From NCBI RefSeq assembly GCF_002161235.1, contig NZ_NFHE01000001.1, positions 62,001 to 126,000 on the forward strand: 64,000 nt of DNA. Direction: 5' to 3'. A program made the translations under genes and the position numbers. The notes beneath the pieces were generated by a model that had not been told where the DNA came from, did no database searches, and saw only the letters and a list, made by a program, of their open reading frames with translations. Below, in pieces: positions 34,369-43,287 of this stretch. The stretch comes from Pseudoflavonifractor sp. An85. Lineage in GTDB: Bacteria > Bacillota > Clostridia > Oscillospirales > Oscillospiraceae. Within the stretch, counting starts at the first letter, position 1, and each line of letters begins with the position of its first letter.

Positions 34369-34965
34369 ATGGAAAACAATGTGCAAACCTCAAAAATTGG
34401 CGTGCGCGATCTTGTAAATGTCGCAATCTTCACGGTCATTTATTTTGTGATCTTCTATGTGTGTGCAATGACCGGCTTTGTTCCGGTGATGGCTGTTTTT
34501 TATCCTGTGCTGACAGCGATCATTGCAGGCATACCCTGCATCCTTTTCTACACGAAGGTAAAATCCTTCGGCCTCGTGACAATCATGGGTGTGCTTCTGG
34601 GCCTTATCTTTTTCCTGATGGGATATGGATACTACGCTCTGATTACCGGCATTGTCTTTGGCTTGCTGGCAGATGTCATTATGAAGGCTGGAAAATATAA
34701 AAGCTGGAAAGCGATGCTGGCAGGCTATGCAGTTTTCAGTGTTTGGCAGGTCGGGACACAGCTTCCCATGTTTATCATGGGCGATGCTTATGTTGAAATG
34801 TACCGTGCCAGCCAGGGGGATGCCTTTGCAGATGGCCTCGCAGCCTTAGTGCAGGGCTATATGGTTCCAGTTGTCATTCTTGCAACTGCTGTCGGCGGTG
34901 TCATCGGCGCTTTGATTGGCCGCGCTGTCCTGAATAAGCATTTCAAACGGGCGGGAATTGCATAA
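34369..34965 (+). CDS. MptD/Trep_Strep-family ECF transporter S component
   Basis: 198 aa, about six membrane segments, ATG at 34369 behind ACAAAGGAGG. The pattern (RDLVNVAIFTVIYFVIFY, then a long membrane core, ending IGRAVLNKHF) fits the Trep_Strep family of substrate-binding S components. S components capture vitamins or metal-linked ligands and pass them to the T and A units, which are the next two genes. Upstream, GTTAG-N6-CTAAC (34333-34348) might be a second regulator site. Confidence 0.82.
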   Translation: MENNVQTSKIGVRDLVNVAIFTVIYFVIFYVCAMTGFVPVMAVFYPVLTAIIAGIPCILFYTKVKSFGLVTIMGVLLGLIFFLMGYGYYALITGIVFGLLADVIMKAGKYKSWKAMLAGYAVFSVWQVGTQLPMFIMGDAYVEMYRASQGDAFADGLAALVQGYMVPVVILATAVGGVIGALIGRAVLNKHFKRAGIA

Positions 34966-35684
34966 TGAGTGGGAAGGTATCAACGAATACGCAGCAAGCC
35001 GTTATCAATCTTGACCCAAGGACAAAACTATATACCTTAATGGTGTTCAGTCTTGTCATGGTTCCATCGTCTGAAAGCGAACTTGATACCATTTTGAAAA
35101 TCGTGTTTGCAGGGCTGGCTTTCCTGATGTTGATAAACATCAGGAGGCCCGGCCTTGCCGCGGTTTATGCGGTGGCCTATTGTGCCGCTTATGGGGCAAA
35201 TGGGCTACTGGCGTACATATCTGGAATGAGCCTTTTAGGTATTATCATTCGCTTGTTAGTCGAGGTGGTGCTTCGTATGATGCCCACCCTGTTTATCGCC
35301 ATGAGTTTTTTACAGACAACAAAAGTCAGCGAGTTTGTGGCGGCGATGGAAAAAATGCACATTACCAGAAAAATCACAATTCCCTTCGCTGTGATATTTC
35401 GCTTCTTTCCTACGGTGGCGGACGAGTACCACAGTATTCAGGATGCAATGAAAATGCGCGGTATTGGAATTAGTAAAGGGCCGATTGCCATGTTGGAATA
35501 CAGGCTCGTACCGCTGATTGCTTCTGTTGTGCAAATTGGTGACGAACTATCCGCTGCCGCCGTTGCACGCGGCCTCGGCGTGGATACGGAAAGAAGTAAT
35601 TACTGCAAAATAAAGATCAAAGGGTTGGACATCCTTTTGATGGTTCTGTTAACCGCTGCGCTTATTCTCTATTACTTGTTTTAA
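34965..35684 (+). CDS. ECF transporter T component (EcfT)
   Basis: 239 aa, overlapping the S-component stop by one base. Starts with the LDPRTKLYTLMVFSLV motif typical of EcfT; the two coupling-helix motifs with Ala-Arg-Gly are visible as MKMRGIGISKG and VARGLGVD. It links the S component to the ATPase in the membrane. Confidence 0.88.
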   Translation: MSGKVSTNTQQAVINLDPRTKLYTLMVFSLVMVPSSESELDTILKIVFAGLAFLMLINIRRPGLAAVYAVAYCAAYGANGLLAYISGMSLLGIIIRLLVEVVLRMMPTLFIAMSFLQTTKVSEFVAAMEKMHITRKITIPFAVIFRFFPTVADEYHSIQDAMKMRGIGISKGPIAMLEYRLVPLIASVVQIGDELSAAAVARGLGVDTERSNYCKIKIKGLDILLMVLLTAALILYYLF

Positions 35685-35695
35685 GGAGGGGCACG

Positions 35696-37180
35696 ATGAT
35701 CGAACTGAAAAATGTGTCCTTCCGCTATAAGGACAGCGAACAGGACAATTCTCTTACGAATGTAAATCTATCTATTCACGATGGAGAAGTTGTCCTTATA
35801 TGTGGAGGATCAGGGTGCGGAAAAACAACAATCACACGGCTATTGAATGGCCTTATTCCCAGCTTTTATGAGGGGCAGCTCACTGGTGAAGTCCTGCTTA
35901 ATGGAGAAAACATCTCGAAGCAGCCGATCCATAAGGTAGCCCGCAAGGTTGGCTCTGTTTTTCAAAACCCGCGCACACAATTTTTTAATATTGACTCTAC
36001 CAGTGAACTGATTTTTCGATGTGAAAATCTGGCTGTACCTGTTGAGCAAATCAGCCAGTATTTAGAAAACGCAATCAATGAATTTGGAATTGGAGAACTT
36101 GTTGGGCGAAATCTATTCCATCTGTCTGGCGGTGAAAAGCAAAAGATAGCCTGTGCCTCAGTTTCCATTCCCATGCCGGACATTTTTGTTTTGGATGAAC
36201 CCACTTCTAATTTGGACTGGCGCTCAATCTGGATGCTGAAAGATATTATCATGCGATGGAAAGCCCAGGGAAAGACCGTTATTGTTGCTGAACATCGGCT
36301 TAGTTATTTGAAGGGTGTGGCAGATCGGGTTGTTTATATGAACGATGGAGAAATCAAAGAAGATATGCCCGCTGATACATTCTGGAGCCTGTCAGCAGAT
36401 GAAATCAAACGCCGTGGGCTACGATCCATATCGCCAGTGTCTTTTGGCTCCAATGCCAGAACACCGCATAGTTCGGACTGCTATTCTGTGAAAGATTTAT
36501 CGTTTCATTACAAGGATGGCGTTGGGATTGAAATACCGGCCTTATCTATTCCGAAAGGTGCGATTGTTGGAATTATCGGGGAAAATGGAGCTGGAAAAAC
36601 GACTTTTGCCCGTTGCCTGTGCGGGCTTGAGAAACGGGCAAGAGGTTTATTCTCGTTCGGAAGTAGAACATACAGCAACCGGCAGCGGCTGAAAATATGC
36701 TATCTGGTTATGCAGGATGTCAATCATCAGCTTTTTACAGAAAGCGTTGAAGATGAAATTTCCATAAGCGTGGAACATACGGACGATGCTCAGCGTGAAA
36801 AAATAGTTGATGAGATCCTGCATGATATGGATTTAATTGCATTAAAAAGTATCCATCCCCTTTCGTTATCTGGCGGACAAAAACAGCGCGTGGCGATTGG
36901 AAGTGCCATTGCATCAAAAAAAGAAATTATGGTTTTTGATGAACCGACAAGCGGTTTGGACTATCGGCATATGTTGGAGGTTTCAAATTGCCTCAAGAAA
37001 TTAAGCGCCATAGGGAAAACATCGCTGATTATTACCCATGACCCGGAATTGATTGCAGAATGCTGTGACTATTTCATTTTTATTGAGGATGGGACTGTGA
37101 AATGGTATGGGCCGTTTGATACACAGAACGGACAGCGTGTTCAACAATTTTTCGGTTCTGAGGAAGGAGGGGCTTTATGA
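35696..37180 (+). CDS. Double ATP-binding ECF/ABC protein (EcfA-EcfA' fusion)
   Basis: 494 aa with two complete ATPase domains. First: Walker A GGSGCGKTT (~residue 40), signature LSGGEKQK, Walker B VLDEPTSNLD. Second: Walker A GENGAGKTT (~residue 297), signature LSGGQKQR, Walker B VFDEPTSGLD. ECF transporters use two ATPases; the fused form is common in Firmicutes. Preceded by AAGGAGGGGCACG and overlapping the next gene by 4 bases. Confidence 0.93.
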   Translation: MIELKNVSFRYKDSEQDNSLTNVNLSIHDGEVVLICGGSGCGKTTITRLLNGLIPSFYEGQLTGEVLLNGENISKQPIHKVARKVGSVFQNPRTQFFNIDSTSELIFRCENLAVPVEQISQYLENAINEFGIGELVGRNLFHLSGGEKQKIACASVSIPMPDIFVLDEPTSNLDWRSIWMLKDIIMRWKAQGKTVIVAEHRLSYLKGVADRVVYMNDGEIKEDMPADTFWSLSADEIKRRGLRSISPVSFGSNARTPHSSDCYSVKDLSFHYKDGVGIEIPALSIPKGAIVGIIGENGAGKTTFARCLCGLEKRARGLFSFGSRTYSNRQRLKICYLVMQDVNHQLFTESVEDEISISVEHTDDAQREKIVDEILHDMDLIALKSIHPLSLSGGQKQRVAIGSAIASKKEIMVFDEPTSGLDYRHMLEVSNCLKKLSAIGKTSLIITHDPELIAECCDYFIFIEDGTVKWYGPFDTQNGQRVQQFFGSEEGGAL

Positions 37181-38931
37181 AGCAGAAAGAAGATAATCCA
37201 ATAAAAACTCTTTTTGAGTTTTCCGGCGATGCCAAGGGAAAGATGTCGCTGTCTGTAATTTTGACAGTTCTGTCAGAGTTATTTGGTATGCTCCCCTATT
37301 TGACCGCCGCCATGCTTGCCAACGAAGTTTTCGCAGGTACAGCAACGATACATAGTACACTGATTTGGGCCGGAATTGCCGCAGCAGGTATCATCCTCAA
37401 AACTCTGCTCGGTATTGTTGCATCCAGCCGCAGCCATAAGATTGCATTTACCATTTTGTGCAATATTCGGTGTGCGATTGCAGAAAAAATGCGAAAGGTT
37501 CCAATGGGTGTCATGCTGGAAACGCCATCCGGCGTATATAAAAATCTCATCGTAGATAATGTTGCAAAATTAGAAGATGCGATAGCGCATTTTATCCCCG
37601 AAATCCCTTCAAATATCGCAGCTCCGGCAGCCTGCATTGTTTTGTTGTTTGCGTTGGACTGGCGCATGGGATTGGCGTCACTCATTACAATTCCTCTTTG
37701 CATCCCTTTTATTTTCGGGATGCTTCGCGGATATGGTGAGAAAATGGAAACCTATCTGCGTAGCGGAAACGAAATGAACGCAGCGCTGGTTGAATATGTT
37801 GGAGGCATCCAGGTCATAAAAGCCTTTAGCCGTACAGGAGCATCTTTTGGCAAGTTTTCTAATTCAGTGAACTTTTTCCATGACAGTACGCTTGATTGGT
37901 GGCGGCAATGCTGGTTTTGGATGGCTGCGGTAAAAGCAATTCTTCCATCGACAATGCTGGGAAGTCTGCCCATTGGTGCATACCTCTATATGAACCAGCA
38001 GATTTCACTTCCGATCCTTGTTGCGTGCATTATCATCCCCATTGGTGCGATTGCGCCTTTGATGAAGCTGGCAAGTGCCGGTGAAATGCTGACAACGATT
38101 ACCGCCAATCTGAAGCCCGTCAAAGATTTCCTCGCAACGCCGGAACAAAAACGGCCGGATGCGAAAGTTGAATTTGACGGAAGTGCATATTCTTTTGAGA
38201 ATGTTTCGTTTTCCTATAACGATACCAAAGAAGTGCTTCATGGCATATCTTTCCAGACAAAACCAGGAACTATGACCGCTATCGTTGGGGCTTCCGGCTC
38301 TGGCAAATCAACGATTGCAAAGCTGATGGCTGGATTTTGGGATGCGACTTCCGGTATCGTTCGTTATGGTGGAAAGGACATAAAAGACATTCCATTCGAT
38401 CAGCTGATGCAGGAAATCAGCTATGTGGCGCAGGATAACTTTTTGTTTAATAAGTCTATTCGAGAGAATATTCGCATGGGAAACCCACAAGCGTCTGATC
38501 AGGAAGTAGAGGCTGCGGCCAAAGCCGCAAACTGCCATGACTTTATTATGAAATTGCCGCAAGGGTATGATACCTTTGCCGGTGATGCGGGAGATCGGCT
38601 TTCAGGGGGCGAACGCCAGCGCATTACGATTGCAAGGGCTATGCTGAAACAGTCAAACCTTATCATTTTGGACGAGGCAACTGCCTACGCTGATCCCGAA
38701 AGCGAGGCTCAAATCCAAGAGGCTGTTGGGCGTCTTGTTCACGGCAAAACTCTTGTGGTTGTCGCCCACAGGCTTTCTACTATTCAAAATGCGGAGCAAA
38801 TTCTTGTCGTTGATAAGGGAAATATTATTGCCAGAGGAACACAGAAAGAATTACTGGAACAGTGTCCACTGTATCATCGAATGTGGCAGCAGTATGTCGG
38901 AGCATCAAATCTGGAAAAGAAGGAGGGATAG
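37177..38931 (+). CDS. ABC half-transporter, permease-ATPase fusion (first of a pair)
   Basis: 584 aa: six membrane helices in the first ~320 residues, then an ATPase domain with Walker A GASGSGKST, Q-loop VAQDNF, signature LSGGERQR, Walker B LIILDEATAYAD and H-loop VAHRLST. The gene is coupled to the ECF ATPase upstream (ATGA) and to a second half-transporter downstream, implying a heterodimer. Pairs of this kind near ECF and metal-regulator genes resemble IrtAB/YbtPQ-type siderophore importers as well as multidrug exporters; direction cannot be fixed from sequence. Confidence 0.9.
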   Translation: MKQKEDNPIKTLFEFSGDAKGKMSLSVILTVLSELFGMLPYLTAAMLANEVFAGTATIHSTLIWAGIAAAGIILKTLLGIVASSRSHKIAFTILCNIRCAIAEKMRKVPMGVMLETPSGVYKNLIVDNVAKLEDAIAHFIPEIPSNIAAPAACIVLLFALDWRMGLASLITIPLCIPFIFGMLRGYGEKMETYLRSGNEMNAALVEYVGGIQVIKAFSRTGASFGKFSNSVNFFHDSTLDWWRQCWFWMAAVKAILPSTMLGSLPIGAYLYMNQQISLPILVACIIIPIGAIAPLMKLASAGEMLTTITANLKPVKDFLATPEQKRPDAKVEFDGSAYSFENVSFSYNDTKEVLHGISFQTKPGTMTAIVGASGSGKSTIAKLMAGFWDATSGIVRYGGKDIKDIPFDQLMQEISYVAQDNFLFNKSIRENIRMGNPQASDQEVEAAAKAANCHDFIMKLPQGYDTFAGDAGDRLSGGERQRITIARAMLKQSNLIILDEATAYADPESEAQIQEAVGRLVHGKTLVVVAHRLSTIQNAEQILVVDKGNIIARGTQKELLEQCPLYHRMWQQYVGASNLEKKEG

Positions 38932-38934
38932 GCA

Positions 38935-40665
38935 ATGGTTGCTATGATTAAAAGAATACTCAATCTGGCGGGAAAGCATAAATCAAAAATCTTGCTGGGC
39001 ATCCTCTTTAATTTCCTGAAAAGCGTATGTATGGCAATGGTTTTATGGGCGGTTTATATTGTTGCCTCTGATCTGGACAGCCTGACAATGGATGTAATCT
39101 GGAAAGCTTTTGCTGTCTTGTGTATCAGTGTGCTGGGCCGTTTCTTTTTTCAGTGGCTTATGGATATTTCCATGAGTGCTAAAGGCTTTGATATATTCCG
39201 TGATTACAGACTTCATGTCGGCTCCCTCATGCGAAAAGCACCTATGGGATATTTTTCTGAGCAGCGTTTGGGAAGTATTCAGAATGTACTTACAACGACA
39301 GTAACGGAGTTGGAACAATATTCCATGATGGCGGTCACTGATCTGACCAGCGGAGCGTTGATGGCGCTGGTAATGATCGTTTTCTTTCTATTTTCCGTTC
39401 CTGTTTTTGCAGTAATCACCCTTGCAGGTTCCATTGTCGGCATCTTAATTCTTCATGCTATTGGACAAGTTGCAAGGGAACACGCGCCGAAAGTATTGGC
39501 GGCGCAAGAAGATATGACGACTCAGGCGTTGGAATATATCCGGGGAATTGCGGTGCTTCGTGCCTTTTCCCAAGCGGATGGTAGCGAAAATGCCGTTTAT
39601 GCCTCTTTTCGCAAAAAGAAAGAAGCTGATCTTGCACAGGAACACGCTTCTATGGCTTTGATGAAATGGTACTCTGCTGTTTACAAGATAACCGGCAGTG
39701 TTTTGATGTTAGCCGCCGTTCTTTTGTATCTGGCGGGAAGTTTATCGTTGCCGTGGTGCCTCATGGTGATTGTCAGCGCCTTTATCATTTTTTCCGAAAT
39801 GGAGCAGATGGGAAATGGTGCGTTTCTTTCCCGTGTCGTCACCGCTGGCTTAAACCGCCTTGAAGAAGTTACTAACATCCCGCAGATGGACACAACATCA
39901 AATAAACTTGTCCCGAAACGGTTTGATATTGAGCTTCGGGATGTATCTTTCGGATATGAAAAGTCCCGAAAAATTATCGACCATGTTTCTCTGCTTATCC
40001 CACAGGGAACTACCTGCGCGATTGTGGGGCCATCTGGATCAGGTAAAACAACCCTTTGCAACCTGATTGCCCGCTTTTGGGATGTTCAAGAAGGTCAGGT
40101 TCTTGTGGACGGGCAGGATGTAAAAAATTACACTGCTGATAGCCTTATGCAATATATCAGCATGGTCTTTCAAAGCGTCTACCTTTTCAATGATACCATT
40201 GAGAATAATATTCGCTTTGGCAATCCTGATGCAAGCCATGAGCAAATCGTGGAGGCAGCAAAAAAGGCTCAATGCCATGACTTTATCGTATCTTTGCCCG
40301 AAGGATATAACACAAAGGTGGGTGAAGGTGGCTCTACTTTGTCTGGCGGTGAAAAGCAGCGTATTTCCATAGCGAGAGCCATTTTGAAAGATGCTCCAAT
40401 CATTATCCTGGATGAAGCAACATCCAGCGTTGACCCGGAGAATGAACATGAACTGTTGGCAGCGATTGAACAGCTTACAAAGGGAAAAACACTGATTTCC
40501 ATTGCACATCGCTTATCAACAGTAAAAAATGCCGATCAGATTGTCGTTATATCGGATGGCAAAGTGGCGCAAAAAGGAACGCACGCAGAACTGATTTCTC
40601 AAGATGGAATTTATAGTCGTTTTTGGAAACAGCGTGAACTGGCAAGTGGCTGGAAACTAAAGTGA
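38935..40665 (+). CDS. ABC half-transporter, permease-ATPase fusion (second of a pair)
   Basis: 576 aa; ATG at 38935 behind AAGGAGGGATAGGCA. Six membrane helices, then Walker A GPSGSGKTT, Q-loop VFQSVYLF, signature LSGGEKQR, Walker B IIILDEATSSVD and H-loop IAHRLST. Both ATPase sites look complete, unlike heterodimers with one dead site. It ends the TetR/ECF/ABC operon. Confidence 0.9.
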   Translation: MVAMIKRILNLAGKHKSKILLGILFNFLKSVCMAMVLWAVYIVASDLDSLTMDVIWKAFAVLCISVLGRFFFQWLMDISMSAKGFDIFRDYRLHVGSLMRKAPMGYFSEQRLGSIQNVLTTTVTELEQYSMMAVTDLTSGALMALVMIVFFLFSVPVFAVITLAGSIVGILILHAIGQVAREHAPKVLAAQEDMTTQALEYIRGIAVLRAFSQADGSENAVYASFRKKKEADLAQEHASMALMKWYSAVYKITGSVLMLAAVLLYLAGSLSLPWCLMVIVSAFIIFSEMEQMGNGAFLSRVVTAGLNRLEEVTNIPQMDTTSNKLVPKRFDIELRDVSFGYEKSRKIIDHVSLLIPQGTTCAIVGPSGSGKTTLCNLIARFWDVQEGQVLVDGQDVKNYTADSLMQYISMVFQSVYLFNDTIENNIRFGNPDASHEQIVEAAKKAQCHDFIVSLPEGYNTKVGEGGSTLSGGEKQRISIARAILKDAPIIILDEATSSVDPENEHELLAAIEQLTKGKTLISIAHRLSTVKNADQIVVISDGKVAQKGTHAELISQDGIYSRFWKQRELASGWKLK

Positions 40666-40718
40666 TTTCTTTTGCATAAACATCAGAACCTATTATTCTT
40701 GAAAGGGGGCGTGCCAAG

Positions 40719-41159
40719 GTGTTTTCTTTGATTATTCGTGAAGCATGGGAAGAATTGCAACAAAAACAGGCAAAGGAGCGCAAAGAGTTTATGAAGCCCG
40801 TAATAACTCCGTCCGGGGAGGACTACCTGGAAACCATCCTTGTTCTCCAAAAGAAACTCGGTATGGTACGCTCCGTAGATGTGGCCCGGCACATGGGATT
40901 CACCAAACCGAGCATCACCCATGCCATTACAACGCTGCAGGCCGGCGGATTTGTTGAACGGGATGAGGACGGCTTCATTCGTCTGACCGATGTGGGCCGC
41001 GAGGTGGCTGAGCGAACCTATGAGAAACACTGCTTTTTTACGGAAATGCTCATAGAAGCCGGCGTGGATCAGGAGACAGCAGAGGCCGACGCCTGCCGGA
41101 TGGAGCACGCCATCAGCGAGGACAGCTTTCAGCACTTGAAGGTCAAGCATCAGGGATAA
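40719..41159 (+). CDS. DtxR/MntR-family metal-dependent regulator
   Basis: 146 aa from GTG 40719, or 122 aa from ATG 40791 where the family usually begins (TPSGEDYLETILVLQKK). Winged helix with VDVARHMGFTKPSITHAI and the dimer/metal region with the conserved Glu-x-x-Cys-like ligands shown as ADACRMEHAISED. Short relative to full DtxR, lacking the SH3-like domain, so MntR-like. Its presence beside the ECF/ABC genes suggests metal control of uptake. Confidence 0.85.
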   Translation: MFSLIIREAWEELQQKQAKERKEFMKPVITPSGEDYLETILVLQKKLGMVRSVDVARHMGFTKPSITHAITTLQAGGFVERDEDGFIRLTDVGREVAERTYEKHCFFTEMLIEAGVDQETAEADACRMEHAISEDSFQHLKVKHQG

Positions 41160-41177
41160 ATCTTGTTTAGAAGGAGC

Positions 41178-41211
41178 GGGCAGAGAAAACAGATCTTTGC
41201 CCGCCCTTTTT
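41178..41211 (+). terminator. Terminator after the DtxR-family gene
   Basis: GCGGGCA.../TGCCCGC stem in 41178-41206 followed by CCTTTTTC, 18 bases after the stop. Confidence 0.65.
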
Positions 41212-41911
41212 CTCTGTGTTGAAGCTGCAAGATTTTGATGAAAATAACCGCCTGATGGGAAAAATTGTCGTTCAGTCAAAATCCAGCGATCTTTGACATT
41301 TACACTTAATATGGCGTTTTGAAACCATAAACAGATAGAAAGAACGGGAGGGATGTCTATGAGACGGAGAAATCAAAACAGCAGAGGTAATTTCAAGTTA
41401 CAACAGGCGGTCTTATTCCAGAGAGAATGAGGCCGCCTTTTCTTATATATTCCGACAAAAAGCAACAAAGTTTTTGGAACAACACTGCACCTAAGATGAT
41501 TGGCAGGTCCGCCGCCTGCTGGTAGCAGCGGCGGGCTCGTGTGCAAAGTATGGTCCAGATGGCAGGGAGCCAGAAGTGCATGATGGAAAGATGGATCATG
41601 CACATAAAGAGGTTCGTCCATCTGCTTACATTTCGACACACAGCTTACTTTACAATACGGTTCTTCCGCCGCCCTTTTCACGGGAGTAGGCGGGAACATC
41701 GCAAATCGAGCGATAAGCCTCCTCCTGCGGGCGCCGGAAGTCATGACGGACTTCTTTATGTGTATCACTCGGCCGGCAGCTCACCTTTGCGGTGTGCGGC
41801 CGGCCGCGTTTCTTTATATGGCAAGGCAAGACGCCCGTTAGTTCGGTGTCGGTCTCCGCCAAAGGTTCAAGAATTCCCTTAAAATTCTTGAACTATTTGG
41901 AGGATAAGGCC
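41212..41911. other. 700-base region without a convincing gene
   Basis: Several overlapping open frames exist on both strands but none has a good ribosome binding site and a recognisable product, except a 23-codon ORF at 41359-41430. The GC-rich stretch 41640-41860 contains CGGCCGG/CCGGCCG inverted elements and could be degenerate coding DNA. A hairpin TTCAAGAAT/ATTCTTGAA (41864-41892) lies just before the sigma gene. Confidence 0.5.
41359..41430 (+). CDS. Possible 23-aa leader peptide
   Basis: ATG at 41359 behind GGGAGGGATGTCT. Very basic first half (four arginines in the first five residues), ending QAVLFQRE before TGA. Nothing similar is known to me; only the good ribosome binding site supports it. 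Confidence 0.35.
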   Translation: MRRRNQNSRGNFKLQQAVLFQRE

Positions 41912-42325
41912 ATGTGGCAACGAAATAATGGACGAGCAGAGGAAGAACTGCAAATCAAGTTTACAGGTTACTTAATCCAGGCAGTCAGACGAACCCAGCG
42001 GGATTATCTGAAGGCCCTTTATGCGTACAGCAATCAGGAGACCTTGACGGATACGATCTTTGCCGTGAGCCAGACGCTGGAGCAGGAAGTGATGGAGCGG
42101 CTGCCCCTCTGGGAGAAAATTGAGAGCGGTGCGCTCCTGTATGCCTTGAAACAGCTGGACGAGCGGGAACGGTATGTGTTCCTTGCCCGTGTGCTGGACA
42201 AGCGCCCATTCGATGTGATCGGCGTGCAGCTGGGATTGTCGTATAAGGGCGCGGCTGCGGTGTATTACCGGGCCATTCGGAAGTTGAAGAAGAGCATCGA
42301 GGGGGTGAACGGATATGACATTTGA
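41912..42325 (+). CDS. Sigma-70-like regulator of Tn916/Tn1549 type
   Basis: 137 aa; ATG at 41912 behind TTGGAGGATAAGGCC. The C-terminal half carries a sigma region-4-like HTH (LKQLDERERYVFLARVLDKR, then GVQLGLSYKGAAAVYYRAIRKL). These short sigma-like proteins sit near the integrase end of Tn916/Tn1549-family elements and activate transfer or excision genes. It overlaps the next HTH gene by 11 bases. Confidence 0.82.
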   Translation: MWQRNNGRAEEELQIKFTGYLIQAVRRTQRDYLKALYAYSNQETLTDTIFAVSQTLEQEVMERLPLWEKIESGALLYALKQLDERERYVFLARVLDKRPFDVIGVQLGLSYKGAAAVYYRAIRKLKKSIEGVNGYDI

Positions 42326-42497
42326 ACAGATGCTGCGGCGAGCCAAGGACGGTGACCATGAGGCCATCACAAGCATTTTACTCATGTACCGGCCCCTGCT
42401 GCTCAAGTATGCCGTGATCAACGGCAGACTGGACGAGGATCTGTACCAGGAGCTGTGCATCACGCTGATGCGGGCGATTGACCTGTTCCGGATTTAA
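42315..42497 (+). CDS. Tn916-like helix-turn-helix protein
   Basis: 60 aa, MTFEQMLRRAKDGDHEAI start, then LYQELCITLMRAIDLF. It matches the small HTH_16-type protein that follows the sigma-like gene in Tn916-family ICEs, related to sigma region 2. Together the two may function as one split regulator. No excisionase or integrase follows, so this is a partial module. Confidence 0.82.
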   Translation: MTFEQMLRRAKDGDHEAITSILLMYRPLLLKYAVINGRLDEDLYQELCITLMRAIDLFRI

Positions 42498-42506
42498 GTC
42501 TATGAG

Positions 42507-42538
42507 AAAGGCCCTGAGATCGCTGTCTCAGGGTCTTT
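42507..42538 (+). terminator. Terminator after the sigma/HTH pair
   Basis: Stem with CCCTGAGA/TCTCAGGG core (42512-42519 with 42526-42533), flanked by AAAGG and TCTTT. Confidence 0.75.
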
Positions 42539-42691
42539 CCCGTGGGCTTAAAAATTGACTTGCCGCCCGGGAACACCTTGCGCTGCAAGCTGTTCCCGTT
42601 CAGCAAGTTTACAATTCATCTATTCCCAAAGGTAGCCGGTCATAGTATAATGAAGCCAACGACAAAGCTCAATTTAGGGGGATATAGCAAT

Positions 42692-42880
42692 ATGAAAAAC
42701 AATAGATACTTAACTATTGGCTTATTAACAGGATTTATTGTCGGTGGTTGCATGGGTGTATTGGGATGGGCGTTTCTGCAAAATCTTTTTGCTATTCCTA
42801 TTTGTGCGGGTATTGGAATGTTGATTGGAATTGTTATAGGTACATTGATTGATTATGGAAAAAATCATCAAGAGAAATAG
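42692..42880 (+). CDS. Small two-helix membrane protein, 62 aa
   Basis: ATG at 42692 behind TTTAGGGGGATATAGCAAT. Two glycine-rich hydrophobic helices (GLLTGFIVGGCMGVLGWAF and AGIGMLIGIVIGTLI) with short basic ends. An extended -10 (TATAAT, about 42648-42653) precedes it. AT-rich compared with its neighbours. Function unknown. Confidence 0.68.
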   Translation: MKNNRYLTIGLLTGFIVGGCMGVLGWAFLQNLFAIPICAGIGMLIGIVIGTLIDYGKNHQEK

Positions 42881-42905
42881 CAAAAAAGCGTTATGCTTTT
42901 ATACT

Positions 42906-42998
42906 CATCGAGCCACTCTGATCCAAACTTTCAAAATTGAGTACCAACCGTCCACCGGCGGCACCACCGAGCAGGAAACCATTGAGACCCGCTGCTAA
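42906..42998 (+). pseudogene. Possible 3' remnant of an unknown gene
   Basis: An in-frame stretch with GC-rich, coding-like codon use (LIQTFKIEYQPSTGGTTEQE, ending ETRC before TAA) has no start codon and is cut at its left end by AT-rich DNA. It looks like the tail of a gene truncated when the small membrane protein gene was inserted. Confidence 0.3.
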
Positions 42999-43027
42999 TT
43001 CAGCAAGATTTGCATTAGCCTGGCCTA

Positions 43028-43056
43028 TTGGAAACAGGCCTGTTCTGTGTTATACT
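43028..43056 (+). promoter_or_regulatory. Promoter of the VbhA/Fic operon
   Basis: -35 TTGGAA (43028-43033), 17-base spacer containing an AACAGGCCTGTT palindrome (43032-43043), -10 TATACT (43051-43056). The palindrome between the boxes could be the operator for antitoxin autoregulation. Confidence 0.6.
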
Positions 43057-43083
43057 AAAATCAATGAAGGGGGTGAAGGCGCG

Positions 43084-43287
43084 ATGAGTCCATTGGAAAA
43101 GAAACGGATTGCAGCGGTCAAGACGGCCGACGCGATCAACGCCATTGAGGGCGCGCCGATTTCCAGCTATGCACGGTCGCTGTCTGCCAGCTGGGCCCGC
43201 GGTGAGCTGACGGGCGAACAGATGAAGCAGGCTTTGCTGGCACATCATCGCCGGATCGCGGAGCAGGAGCGCCAGAGCCGTGTCTGA
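43084..43287 (+). CDS. VbhA-like antitoxin of a Fic system
   Basis: 67 aa; ATG at 43084 behind GAAGGGGGTGAAGGCGCG. The layout matches VbhA-type class I Fic antitoxins: an N-terminal helix with the inhibitory motif followed by a small helical part (SYARSLSASWARGELTG-like). The motif region reads ADAINAIEGAP, giving Glu-Gly in the right place but Ile where Ser/Thr is usual four residues before Glu. It overlaps the Fic gene by 8 bases, as expected for a toxin-antitoxin pair. Confidence 0.78.
   Translation: MSPLEKKRIAAVKTADAINAIEGAPISSYARSLSASWARGELTGEQMKQALLAHHRRIAEQERQSRV

Noticed and set aside
41373-41882. Overlapping frames on both strands (131, 113, 82 and 70 codons) in the 41.2-41.9 kb gap
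   Set aside because: None has a convincing start or recognisable product; they overlap each other on both strands, as expected in GC-rich noncoding or degenerate DNA.
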